NCBI RefSeq assembly: GCF_002234675.1
Contig: NC_019875.2
Location: 22,438,299-22,502,298 of the forward strand
DNA from: Oryzias latipes
Taxonomy: Eukaryota; Chordata; Actinopteri; Beloniformes; Adrianichthyidae
Length of the DNA stretch: 64,000 bases
Direction of reading: 5' to 3'
Shown here: piece after piece, positions 23,401 through 34,500 of the stretch
Layout of the letters: each line of letters starts with the position of its first letter
Position numbering within the stretch: position 1 is the first letter of the stretch
Program-made: the position numbers and the translations under genes
The notes under the pieces: model-generated
Told to the model about the DNA's origin: nothing
Database searches by the model: none
Seen by the model: only the letters and a program-made list of their open reading frames with translations

Positions 23401-25090
23401 CAAAAGTTGCTTTTTTTCTTTGTCTTTATCTCTCTATATTAAAATAACTGATTTGTTTTTCCGATTAACTGTTAGATGTGAGCTGTGTTATGAGCAGAGC
23501 TATTATGTGTGAAGCATGTTTCATGTGAGAACACATTGTACCAGAGATTTGGTCAATTGAAGCAGATAATTGAAAAGAAAGTCTTAGTGTTTTAGACTCT
23601 CAAACATCTGGAGCTGATGTGAAAGTAAGAGCACAAGCTGCTTATTACAAAGTAAAGGAATATCTTATTGTTACAAATAATATATTGCAGTATTTCCAAT
23701 GCACATTGTTTGCTTTTTAAATCTGAAATTAGCCCGTGTATTGAAAACAGAATAAACATAGAACTCTTGCCGACCCGATTCATGTTCCCAAAATGATGCT
23801 GCACCATCATGACATGGACAACACAAAGATATATGAATTTATTTATTTAGGATTGAAAATCCTCTTTGTATGACTGCTCATTTAATCACTGCAGATTTCC
23901 TAAAATACTTAAAGACCCATTCCTATGAATTTGTGTTATTGGTGTTTTTAAAGACTCACTCCGATCATCTTTGGGTCTCTTGTAAAAGCGTTCCCAGTGG
24001 TCTTTTAATTAGAATTATGATGTTTTTAGGCTAAATTAAAAGAAAACCTGTTGCATTTTCTAAGACATTTTTTCTCAAGAACGGCCGGAGTTCTTCCCTG
24101 AGATGTGGGTGGGACTGTTGGCATAGACGCCTCGGCTTTATTTCCCATGAGCTCTCCGTTTACACTCTCTCCCACTAGCTTACAGCCCCTCACAACCCCA
24201 AGCTAACATTAGTTGTGCAACAAAAATGGCGAGCAATTTTGGAGCTATTATTGCTCGCCATTTCTGTTGCTCTGCTGTTAGGTTAGGGTTGTGAGGTGTG
24301 TAAGCTAGCAGGAGAGAGTGTAAACAGAGAGCTCTCAGCATTGGGAAGGGAGGGTTGGGGTTCCTCTGCGCCAATAGTCCCGCTCACAACACAAACTTCC
24401 AGTGAACTAGTGCTGCTCTGCAGAGACTATGTCCTAGAAAAACGACACAGGGCTTTTGATTTTGGATAAAAACGCTATCGTCTTGACTGAAAGACCACTG
24501 GGACCACTAGTAAAATAGATGAAACAGTGATCAGACCAGGAAATGCTGGGATTTAACCACCAAAAAGAGATGTCGATTGGAGTGGGTCTTTAACTATTTT
24601 ATGAAGACACATTCCAGTTTTTCTTTAGAATATTGTTTCTAATCTGGAATAAATTCACGACAAAATAAAGACAGTCCAGCCTTCTACAGATTTTCCAACT
24701 GTGGCACATTTTGATCGAAGCCTTATAAATACATATATACATACACACACACGACACACATCCATATATTAAACCTTATCAGTGTCAAACTATTATCTAA
24801 ACGCTATTGTTTTTTTGCAAAGTGGGGCAAACCATTACATACAACCTTTGACAAAGTTTTTGTCTGTTAAAAGTTGTTTACAGTTGATTATCGCAGAACC
24901 CTCAAACAAAAAAGAAGAGAGTTTGTCGCCCACCTTGACCCGATGGTTTACGTCATACAGATGTTTGTGCCTGCTGGGCTGTGCTTTGGGCTGGAGGGAG
25001 CGTCCACCCCTGGAGAGGCTGGCAGTGGCATCCAGACGAGGGTCACTGCGGAATATCGCTGGCTTGTTGAGAACACGTCTCACGGGCAGA
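17449..25090 (-). CDS. mbd3: mbd3-like NuRD subunit; C-terminal exons clear, MBD not found
   Basis: MBD3 is a structural subunit of the nuclear NuRD remodelling and deacetylase complex. Exons on the minus strand: 25090-24934 (tentative), 20799-20662, 20453-20363, 20290-20113, 17599-17449, stop TAG. All join in frame. The last four are unmistakable: KPDLNTTLPVRQTASIF, VTKVTNHPNNKVKTDPQKAV, LFWERKLSGLNAFDVAE, MDLPKGLQGVGP, NPGVWLNTAQPLCKAF. The final exon encodes the coiled coil (RKQEDLVQSVRRRLEEALMA) that in MBD2/3 binds the GATAD2 subunit, followed by a short acidic tail. The tentative exon ends YDVNHRVK where mammals have YDSSNQVK and has FRSDPRL where they have FRSKPQL, but otherwise does not look like an MBD. 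The start codon and 5' end were not found; they should lie between 25090 and about 25750. mbd2 is less likely because of synteny and the VDQPKQ junction. Confidence 0.82.
17600..20112 (-). other. last intron of mbd3
   Basis: Donor GTAGGATT after 20113 and acceptor TCTAAG before 17599. The intron contains a GT repeat near 18755-18785 and MITE copy B (19397-19669). The rest is AT-rich unique-looking sequence. Confidence 0.75.
19397..19669 (-). mobile_element. TTAA MITE, copy B, internally deleted
   Basis: Matches copy A in blocks AACATGTTCTTGTGGCATTT, TTTATTCAAATCG and TGAATCAGGAGCAGA. It ends in GATGATCGCAGGGGATCT followed by TTAA (19666-19669). The first terminus is missing and the centre is deleted. 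Confidence 0.65.
21063..21560. mobile_element. TIR element of about 500 bp, GTGTCC ends
   Basis: Left end TGTGTCCAAATTCAAGGGCTG; the right end reversed is GTGTCCGAATTCGAGGCCTG. Sub-terminal repeats of GTCCAAATTCA recur at 21142 and 21448. The right third is CG-rich, unlike the surroundings. Non-autonomous; superfamily not identified. Confidence 0.55.
22400..22560 (+). mobile_element. solo end of a TIR family also present at 36133
   Basis: The blocks ACACACTTAAGACACTTTT, CAGACAGACATGAACATT, and ACCTTCATAGAAAAATAAGT match 36200-36302 in the same orientation. The matching opposite end was not located nearby. Confidence 0.6.
23948..24593 (+). mobile_element. TTAA MITE, copy C, full length
   Basis: Starts TTAAAGACTCACTCCGATC and ends GATTGGAGTGGGTCTTTAA, so inverted ends lie inside TTAA borders. 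An internal hairpin has perfect 14-base arms at 24224-24237 and 24250-24263 (AAATGGCGAGCAAT and its complement). The 64-codon open frame at 24180-24374 is part of the repeat, not a gene. Confidence 0.75.
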
Positions 25091-25750
25091 CTAGAGGCAG
25101 AAAATAAATCATCAACATTAATATCTTAAGGGACTGGGGCATAATTCATTACTCTTTAATCGAGGTATTGTTATTGGAACTGGGTGTTTTTAACAAAGAC
25201 GAATATTCATCAAATAAATAACACAGTGAAATCACTTAACCTGTTAGTTTTGATCCACATCTGTCTCTTCCTATAATGTTTGTATATTTTATGTTAACTC
25301 AACAAGTTAGTGTTTGCTTAATTTATTTTTTGATTAATTAATCTTTAATTTAATATCAATACAACTTTAAGGTTTTTCTTAAACCCTTAAAAAACTGATT
25401 ATTATCATCGTATCTGTTTATAATGATTCTTTATTACAGGATTAAAAATATTACCCATAAGGCCTCAATTGTTAGCGTATGATCTGTGGTTCATTAACTT
25501 AACAGTAACTTAACATGTTCAAAGTTTGCAGCCACTGTCTCTGAATTCTGAGGACAGGCGCGGAAAGTCCACAACTTTTAGCACTTTCAGTAAAGTAAAA
25601 GGCACGGACGTCGCGGAAACGGCAGAGCATGGGTCACAGAATTCGGCGTGACACCTGGCCCCGCGCGCTGCAAGTCAAGCGTGTGTAAACAATGAAACTT
25701 AGCAAGCTAATCAAGCTAGCAGCGACCGGAACGCCATGATCCCAGCTAAG
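25091..25750 (-). promoter_or_regulatory. probable mbd3 5' region, CpG-enriched
   Basis: Sequence between about 25550 and 25745 is richer in CpG than its surroundings (GGACGTCGCGGAAACG, CCCGCGCGCTGC). It is the best place for the mbd3 transcription start. A 42-codon minus frame from ATG 25630-25628 exists, but it has no convincing donor and no MBD similarity, so no first exon is called. Confidence 0.35.
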
Positions 25751-27535
25751 AACTTTGGAAGCCGCGGTTCATAATCCCGACATGCACCTTTACTTACACA
25801 CTCGACACACACAAAACATTTGTGCCCAAGAAACATCGAGAGAAAAAATCCAGACATCTGTAAATTTGCTGGAAACTACAAAACAGATGTACGCACGCGT
25901 GAATTTCTCCAAAGTCCCAAATCATGCAACCACAAATATTAGAAACATTCTACCTTTTCCTCTCCATTGCCATGAATGTCTGCTTTGTCTTGGTTCTTAT
26001 TTTTAATAGTGAAGAGGTCAAAGTGAGCAGAAAACGGGGTTCTTCTTTAAAAATGCAATCATGAATTTACAGTCTGTTAATTTAGCTGTCGTTACCGCTG
26101 TCAGGACTTTAGCAAACAAAGATCACTCCGCCAGGGCAAATAACCCAAAAATCACTGTAATCCATGCGCTGATATGTAAACTAGTCCAGACGTGACCGCT
26201 TTCAAATTTCTGTGCTGTACTTTCTAACAAAGAAAATATTTATTAAATAAAATGTAAGAATACTCTAGTCAAGTGAAATAAAAATTTGAACATTTTAAGT
26301 AATCAAAAAAAAAAATCTTAATTTGAAATGAAATATATTTAAATCTAGAAATACAGTTTGAATATTTACGTACATTTTCTTACCACACTTTTATATCTTG
26401 AAAAATAATAAGTGTTGTTGGAGCAAAATTCTTCAACAAATTATAGTTTTGTAGAATTTTCCAGACATCAGTAATAACAGAATAAAGGTTTCAGTGTGAT
26501 CTATTCTAGGTAGGTAGGCTGTAATAAACCATTGCGCACAAGAAGAATTACACACAACCAAAACGGAATAAATGTAATCATTTTAATTTTGTATGAAAAC
26601 CAGGAAACAAATGTAACCCGTGTAACACAGGTCAGCTAAATAAACAGCAGATCTCACACCAAGCAGTCAGAAGAAGCAGAATCATGTCTGTAGTTTATTT
26701 TCCTTTTTTTTCATCCATGTTGACAACAGCAGACGATTATTAAACATCCGATGGCAAAAACATTTTGGCAAATGTTAATAAACAGTTTAACGTTGAGTGA
26801 GGAGCTGGATGAAGACGATGGAATCCTGCAAACTTCCTCATCAGGAGACCAAATATGGGATTGTGTCCGAAATCTGAGACCTAAAAAAAAGTAATCTGTA
26901 GAGAGAAAACAAAAAAAAACATGATACATTTCATATTAACAATGTGGCAATATAAAAAAAAGTACCACGTATTTAAAGTTGTAATAGACTTGACTTTGAC
27001 ATTTACACTTTTCCCATTTTTTTATAACTTTGTCCCAAATGTTTGGTGTTTTTAAGAATTTGTGTTTTAAATATGTGCGCATGCATTAGTTGAATATAAA
27101 AGCTGCACATCCAAACCTAAATACCTAAAAGGATGAACATGATAAGCACATTTTCTTCGGTGAAAAACTAGGAATATAAAACATTAGTGTTTTATAGAAC
27201 AGACTTTTTTTCCCCCTTCTACTTTGCTACATAAAACTACAACAAGAAAAAATAACCAGAATGTTTCTCAGCTGCTGCTCTTCTGCAGGTTTCAGCAGCT
27301 GTGGCCTGAGGTGCCCTCTAGAGGTAAGAGGTGTTATTGCAGGTACAATTCATCCACAAACAGATGAAGTGGTGCTAAAATGCTGGCATGTCTTCTCCTT
27401 TTGGTGATGTGAAGTTTTTTTCTTTCATTCATCAGTCGATCACATTATTTGTTGCAGTCTTGTATTTTTCTGCAGTCCAAGATTTGTTGAAAGAGCACTT
27501 TGACCATCATTTACCACCAATAAGACCATAAGTGT
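25751..27535. other. mbd3-uqcr11 intergenic region
   Basis: AT-rich sequence with A/T runs. Nothing coding and no repeat shared with other parts of the window was recognised. Minus-strand AATAAA signals near 27556-27551 could end uqcr11. Confidence 0.5.
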
Positions 27536-28007
27536 GTCTGAACATAAAGCTTTATTCTGATTACATATACTAATAAATGCTTGTTTGCACACATCTGCGC
27601 ACAGATTTAGTGCAATAATTAATTTTTTTTGCAATAATTTAAATCATTAGTTATTAAAAATTAAAAAACACGATTTTAGAATAATAGATTGATAAACCAA
27701 TATTAATTAAAGTCGTATTAATTTGAAAATTGAATCAAATTGTAGAACTGTAAACTCTGATAAAATCGGCTTACACCAAACAGAATTCCCTTAAAAAGTT
27801 AATATTTCATGAATATATTTATAAAATATGTTCTCTAACAGCCATTATTTTATCTTAGCTGAAAGATCCACTGTAACGAGTGTGGGAAGTTATGTACCAA
27901 TGAGCAGCGTCCACCGTCAGCTAAAGCAACAGAGCAAAGATGAAAGACGTTCAGTTTAGTAAGTAAGCAGCATCTCTGCCACACTTATGACCTACCTCAC
28001 ACCTCTT

Positions 28008-28922
28008 TTAGTCATCCTTTTTGAATTTGCCATTGATGTAAGGAACATAATCCAAAATCAGCCTCCAGTCTGTTAAGTAGACCAGGGCTACACCTCCTGT
28101 TGTGCCCCAAACAGCCATAGTGGGTAACCTGCAGATGAGAGATAAAAAGAGGTTTGAGTTCACTTTCTGAATTATATAATGCATGCATTTTATTTTAAAG
28201 CAATGAATCCTAATGATTGATGCAAAACGAGTAAAAAAATGTGTTGATCGCCACAAATAACAACCCACAACAATGACATTTAAAACCCTACACATGAAGG
28301 GTTTTCTGTTTATTGTTTGAAGTCACTTATATTTTTATAAAAAAATACAAAATATCTGATATTTCTTCTCTACAGCCAATTAAAAAAAATTGACATTTTT
28401 ACTTTATGAGTTCACACCATAGTGTGAGAAAAAACGTTACGAATTAACTATTAGTTTTTAAAATGACACACAAAAAAGTATCGACTTTTATTAAAAAGTG
28501 AAATGTTGCAGTTAAACTTACCAAAAGGGATTTGAAAAAGCTAAATTTCATAGATCTCTGCGACTGAGGTGAGGCAGTTTAAACTTGAAAGTTGTAAATG
28601 TGTATTTACAATTTAGTGTCGTTTCGAGGCAAATTTCATTGACATTTATCGAGTTCTTCTCATTAACCAATAATTGCTGTACAAGAAAATCCGCTCTGCA
28701 GATTCTCGTTTCAGTCATTATTAGCCCGTGAAAAATCATGAGATTTAGCACATACACACATAGCTCCTGTGACCTCTAGGCTAACAGCTAACGTTGGACA
28801 CGAGCTAGCTAAGGTCCACATCGTTAAAGACACGTTTCTTTTAGCTAACGACAAAAAGTAAAATCAACTTACCATGACTTAGCAATGGCTACATATTTCT
28901 GTCCAATTACTTTGCCAAGCAT
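28008..28922 (-). CDS. uqcr11: uqcr11: complex III 6.4 kDa subunit
   Basis: Small accessory subunit of mitochondrial ubiquinol-cytochrome c reductase in the inner membrane. Two coding exons on the minus strand, 28922-28873 and 28128-28008 (TAA), with a GTAAGT donor and a CTGCAG acceptor. The joined product is exactly 56 aa, the same length as human UQCR11. It starts MLGKVIGQKYVAIAKSW, has one membrane segment around GGVALVYLTDWRLILDYV, and ends with the diagnostic YINGKFKKDD. The split codon TG/G (Trp) is restored at the junction, which supports the exon model. It lies head-to-tail downstream of tcf3, as in human 19p13.3. Most single-exon views of this gene would miss exon 1, because it is only 50 coding bases. 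Confidence 0.95.
28129..28872 (-). other. uqcr11 intron
   Basis: AT-rich 744-base intron between the two coding exons. No other feature seen. Confidence 0.9.
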
Positions 28923-28984
28923 GCTGGTATAAAGCAAAGATGCCCTTCCAACACAGGACGTGCCTCACTAAAAAGAACCTACTA

Positions 28985-29011
28985 GTGCGCATGCACACCA
29001 ATCACTTCCGG
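28985..29011 (-). promoter_or_regulatory. uqcr11 promoter: NRF1, CCAAT and ETS sites
   Basis: Just upstream of the uqcr11 ATG (28922) lie an NRF1-type palindrome GTGCGCATGCAC (28985-28996), CCAAT (28998-29002) and CTTCCGG (29005-29011), an ETS/GABPA core. NRF1 plus GABPA (NRF2) sites are the classic signature of nuclear genes for oxidative phosphorylation. Position fits a start about 20-60 bp upstream of the ATG. Motifs are seen; function is inferred. Confidence 0.6.
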
Positions 29012-29159
29012 TACAGGCACGGATTACAAAATAAAAGCGAAATTATCATCTCACTAAACGCAAATAAAGATGAGCAGCATGTATACACAACACTAAATCA
29101 GAACTTTTTTTTTACATAGGTAAATGAACAATATTAATAGTAAAAAATAACCCGACAAG

Positions 29160-31503
29160 GACATTTTTATTAAAACTGGAACATTTATTGCTACTACACT
29201 GTTATGTACACAACAGTTCTTGATATCTATTTTATTTATATATATATATAAAAATAGCAAACTTGAGGCACTTTGAAGACAAACCATAGATAGATTTTGT
29301 CCTCAAACATGAGAGAAGACATAACTCTTGCAGGTCATCTTTCACAGAGGACAACACAATTAACATTTAACCAAACAAAGCAATAAAAAACAACCAACCA
29401 ACAAACAAATAAACCAAAAACACAGGTGTTATCTTAGAGGCTATATTGATGTAGATTTATGATTTATGAAAAAAAAGTCTTTAGTAGCTGGGTTTAGGTA
29501 GCCGATAAAGAAAACTAGATCAGAGGGCTGTCCTTAAGTCAGAATTGGGATCAACTAACAAATATTGTTACAAATAAGCTTGTAATATAAAACGACTACA
29601 CTGTGACATGTATTTCAGCACACAGGTCAATCCAGAAATAAAAAATCATAATCACATTCTTAAAAAAAAATCATAAAAATGGGAAATAAACTTTTATTAC
29701 AATAAGTGTCAAAGTTGTAGACCACATTATTATTCAGTGAACAAATGGCACGCATACACTGGAGCATATTTCTTCATTCAACAGATGCCACTGAAGTAAA
29801 CTTATTTATCCACATCTGTAATACGAGAAGGTACTTTTCTTTTTTTCAAAAAAATGAATACAACGTTCTCTAACATGTTGCAAACACATATCAGGCACTA
29901 GAAAGAAATCATCAAGTTCCAAAGGGAGGAAAATGACCAAGGCCATCCTTTCAGAGTCAACGGGGAGTTCATCATTTACTGAAAGTTAAAAGTGTGGTGG
30001 CCACTTTGTCCGCCTCTACCTTAAACTTATACGGCTCATCAGCCAGCTGGATGTTAGGCAGTGTGCAAAAAAAACAATCCAATTGCAACTGCTCTAACAT
30101 GTTTTGTGTTTAGAAAAAAAAAACACAATATCACAACATGTGATGATAATAAACATAAAAATAAGGTCATCAATTTTAATGTTTCAAAGCCTCTGGCACC
30201 AAAGAAAACACCAGTTTGTTCCTGGAAGCTAATTTTGAGTCCTCTTACATTAAAACAATGTAACAAAGAAAAATATAAGACAAATGACACAAGAAAACCT
30301 CTTACAACTATGTTACAAAAGTAAAAAATAAAATAAAAAAACTGTATATATATAAATTATCCAAAAAAAGGAAGATCCTTATAACAGGTTCCACATTGTT
30401 CAATAGGGTAGAGGGACAAGAAGTCAACAGAGAGCAACCAGGCAAAAGTGAGAATTCTCCCAAAGGTAACGGTAACACTTGTGATCCCTTTTCAATACTT
30501 ATTTGTCTCCAACACGAGTTCTTCTTGGATCAGAGGAAATGAAGGACGTGGGGCAAGAGGCCGATGCTGGCTCTATGTGGGTCGGAGCAAAAGGAACTTC
30601 ACAATAGTGAAGAAAGTCCAACAACAGCCTCTGTGAGGGAGGACTGGGCCAACTTATTCAGCCTCACTTTGGATCCAGTATTTATGCCGAGTCCTGGGTT
30701 TCCCTCGGTGGTGGCGACTCTCTCCGCCGGTTTTTCTATTTCACTTGCATGGAAGTGACAGAAACAAAAGACTTTTAAAAGTGGAGACTGGGATCCGCAG
30801 CCAAATGAAACAAGCAATAAATAGTCCCAGTAACACATTTGACTGTTGCACACGATCGGCCACTGAAAGAAATCCAAGAAAAATACCAGCAAATCCAAAA
30901 CACCAGTCAGTTTTTGAATCAGTCTTACAAAAAGTTCTTTTTTTTTTCAAATCACATACTAAGTGTGTAGCCTTTTTAAAGCACAATGACCAAGCTTTTT
31001 TCAATCACAAGATATAAATCCTCCCTCTGTATACCAAAAATGTAAGACCTCTTTTTCTGTAGGGAATGCCGATAATTATTCGTCCATATAAATCGAACTC
31101 TGCTCACATGAGAAGTTGATCCAAAAACTATTTGATCCAGGCTAAACTTGCTCCCAGGAATAAAGCAACTTTACTACAAAAATGTCATTTTAAGAGCATC
31201 CTGGTGTTCAACAAAGTCCTCAGTTGTCATAATTGGAACTTTTCTTCTTTATACACCTTTTGTTGTGTGTGTAAGTTTCTTGTGCTTGAATTCCAGTCCT
31301 GGAATGTGGCCGCCTGCTGAGTCAGTGTGTGCATGTGTGCTTGATTTACCCACACTGAGATGCATGAAAATGACAGATAAGGCCACATGATATGAAGGCT
31401 GTACAATCAACAGGAACTGAAAAGAATACAAACATTTAGATTAGATAAATAAAAATAGAAATGAGTGACAAACATTGCATACAAATCTTCACTGACCTGA
31501 GGA
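29160..31503 (-). other. probable 3'UTR of tcf3
   Basis: AT-rich sequence downstream of the tcf3 stop. Minus-strand AATAAA signals at 29189-29184 and 29171-29166 give a 3'UTR of about 2.3 kb, ending about 150 bp before the uqcr11 promoter. A TA repeat lies near 29236-29250. Open frames here are not conserved-looking. Confidence 0.5.
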
Positions 31504-34500
31504 TTACATATGGCTCACAGAATTGTTTCCATCCCCTCCTAGAGCCGAGTGGCCGCCGGTGAGCTGCATCTGAGGGTCAACACCTGAAACTTTCTCCTCC
31601 TCTCTCCTCTTCAGACAAGCAGCTTTAGGATTCAAATTGCGCTCTTAAAAAATTAAAATAGAATAAAAAATCAGTTTGAAAATGTCATTTTTTCAGTAGA
31701 AATGTCCATTGAAATTCAGAATATATTAAACTATAGACCCCTTGCAGTGATGTCACATGCTGTTGTCTGCCAATTTCGTAGTCAAGCACATGGTTTTGAT
31801 ACATTCAACGGGTCAAATCGGACTTCGGTGTAGAAAATTAGCCACCAGACTCATTGTGGTACGCATGCATTGCTGTTGGTTGAAAAAACGGGAAAAACTC
31901 CTAATTCAAGCGTCTCATTTTAGCGATTTCTACGGGATGACGACAGAAAACGCTGCGTGGTCGCAGTCGAACAGGAAAGGTGGCAGCCTACAGATGCCAG
32001 CACACACTGTAGTGAACATTTGTGTCAGGTAGACCTTTGGTTACACATTTCCGTTATCTTAAAGCAGTATCACAGATTCCTGCAGAGCCTGAATGTGGCG
32101 GTCTCCATTATCCTGACCTGCACCACGTGGATGATCAATTATTATTGTAATATTAATGCCATTGAAACTCATTGCATTGTTGGAAAATGAATGTTTTTTG
32201 TTTTTTCTCAACACCAAAGAACCCAGTCTTTTGATGCGCACACTGCAACCTTATCCCGACGGCCGTCCTGCTCCCCGACAGAGAAGACACCAGACGTGGG
32301 ATCGGATCTGTGGCAGACCCGGCAGCCCTTCATTTTGTCTTGCAGACAACACAGAGACAACGGATCAAAAGTAGACGGTCAAGTGAACACGACAGAGGCT
32401 GACACAGCAGTACTGTCTCTGTTTGACTCCCACAGTTTGGTTCCCAAAATGACAGAGCTGGTGTTCACGCAGGGACTGCAACATCACATGCAAGGGGTCT
32501 ATCCAGTTATTAGAGTAAAACAACAATATAAGACAGAAATACAGGAATATAAGAGTGTGGAAATGAACTTCATGCATTTGGCAGAGAAGGGATTTAGGAT
32601 TATACTTCCTCAACTTTCTCCTTTTCTTTGAAAAAAACCCCAAAATAAGTGATGTATGAACAAATCTGAAGCTTCAAGAGAAGACGTTGGATGTCTGATC
32701 AAATCTTCTGGCTGACCTACCTCGCACCTGCTTCTCCAGGCTCAGAATAACCTGGACAGCCTGCTGCAGGATCACAAGCTTGGTCTGGGCCTTGTCGCTC
32801 TGCAGGTGGACCTGACACATCCTGCCCAGCTCCCTGAAGGCCTCGTTTATGTCACGAACGCGCACCCTCTCCCTAGCGTTGTTAGCTAGGCGGCGCTCAC
32901 GCTCCCTCTGCTCCTTCTCCTCAGCGGTCAGGTTCTCATCAGTCACTGTGACAAGGCTGCAGCGAAAGGCAGGGGTTGGAGGGGCTGGTTAACAAACCCG
33001 ATACACCACCCATTCTAGACCTAAACTAATTCCACCAAAACCATCATTCCATCTCGTCAAATTGGACTTAATAAAAATATTTTAGTCTTGGAAATTCTTA
33101 GTTTCCTGACATATTTATTCATTTCTCCGTTTCAAACTGCTAATGAGAAGATCTGAGCAGAGGTGGGCTGAACTCCAGGAGAACGAATGAGGGGCAAGGA
33201 AACCAAATAAACGCTTAAAAAAAGTGCTCGCTTTAAATGTAACGGATTGTTCAAACAATGTCATAAACGTAACGTGGCAAAATATGTTTTGGTCATCTGG
33301 TCCAACATGGAAGTCGAGGGGATGTGGTTACCAACCAGCAAAGATCTGGAGAAAAAAGGAAGCAACCCTCTCTGCCAAATGCAGGATGGACAAACAACCA
33401 CAGAGAAGAAGAGATGACAAAGAAAAAATAAATACATCACATGACGATGCATTTATCTGAATGTGAAGAAAGATGTCGATTAGTTTCAAAGCTTGAACAC
33501 CTGAAAGCAGAGGTCACGCAGAAAAAGGAGAAAACAGGAGTGAACGCAGAATGAGCATGGACGCCTCTACAATGATGGGAACACTGCTGTGTGAGCACAC
33601 CACAGTAATTAGGATCAGAATCTGCATGTGAGGGTTAACACACTTGCATTTGAGCAAACCTATAAATCTGTAACCGAAATCCTTTAGTGCATCGTCTCAG
33701 CTCACATTCTGAAACTCTGGAGACAAGAGGAAAGGACGTCTCTTCTCCGGTTTGTCCTTGTTTAGAGAATGATCCCGCAAAACTGCAAAGACTCTGTCAA
33801 TCAAATACTTGTTGCTGACTAATGGTCGACATTTAAACAGGAAGTGCATTTAAACAGGCGACTACAGTGGTAATCAAGAGAATATACCGTACTCTTCGTC
33901 AAACAGCAACACAATCGAATTTGCATCACTTTAACTCGAGTCTTTCTGACGCATCACCTGCAGATTCAACTAAATGATGGAGATTCTTTCACAAATACAA
34001 AAACCACAGCAAGTTTGGTGCAAACCTATGCTTCTAAAATATTCTGAAAATAAATATGTCAGTAATATTCACATCCATCACAACAAGTTGTATTAATATA
34101 TGCAGAAAAACAAATGCAGAATTTTTACTAAAATGATTGATGCCATAAACTAAACGTACTAACAAAACCAGACGGACCAATGAGATTCACCGGAGAGATC
34201 AGAGAGCAACTCTTAACTCTAGAGTTTCAAAGGTTAGATTTTGAAACCCCCCCCCCCCCGTAGCAGGGGCGTCACTTTCAATGTAAAGTCAATGTGCAGA
34301 CGCGATCAAAGGGGCTGCGGTGGGATTTGAGCATCAGGTGTGGTGGTCTGGCAGCAGCACATCTCAGGCTGTGCTGTTGTCAAAGTTCAAATATCTTAAC
34401 TTTGGTGAAGAATTGAAAAGGGACTGAAAGTGACCGCAGCTACGGCATTAAGACGGTGAACCTCACTGTACGGAGAGTCTCTGAATGATCTTATGAACCC

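Larger units (their letters stand above)
20800..24933 (-). other. large mbd3 intron
   Basis: Intron between the tentative exon and the KPDLNTT exon; donor GTGGGC, acceptor CTTCCAG. It holds a TIR element (21063-21560), part of another TIR family (22400-22560), an AAAT repeat (about 22595-22622) and MITE copy C (23948-24593). No recognisable exon was seen. Confidence 0.65.

Noticed and set aside
24180-24374. 64-codon minus frame
   Set aside because: Entirely inside MITE copy C and reproduced in other copies with stops.
25500-25630. 42-codon minus frame from ATG 25630 with KSCGLSA, superficially like the MBD motif RKSGLSAG
   Set aside because: The remaining MBD sequence is absent, the order of motifs is wrong, and no good phase-2 donor joins it to the exon at 25090.
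32191-32631. 146-codon plus-strand frame in the last tcf3 intron
   Set aside because: No domain recognised; antisense to tcf3 and adjacent to transposon remains.
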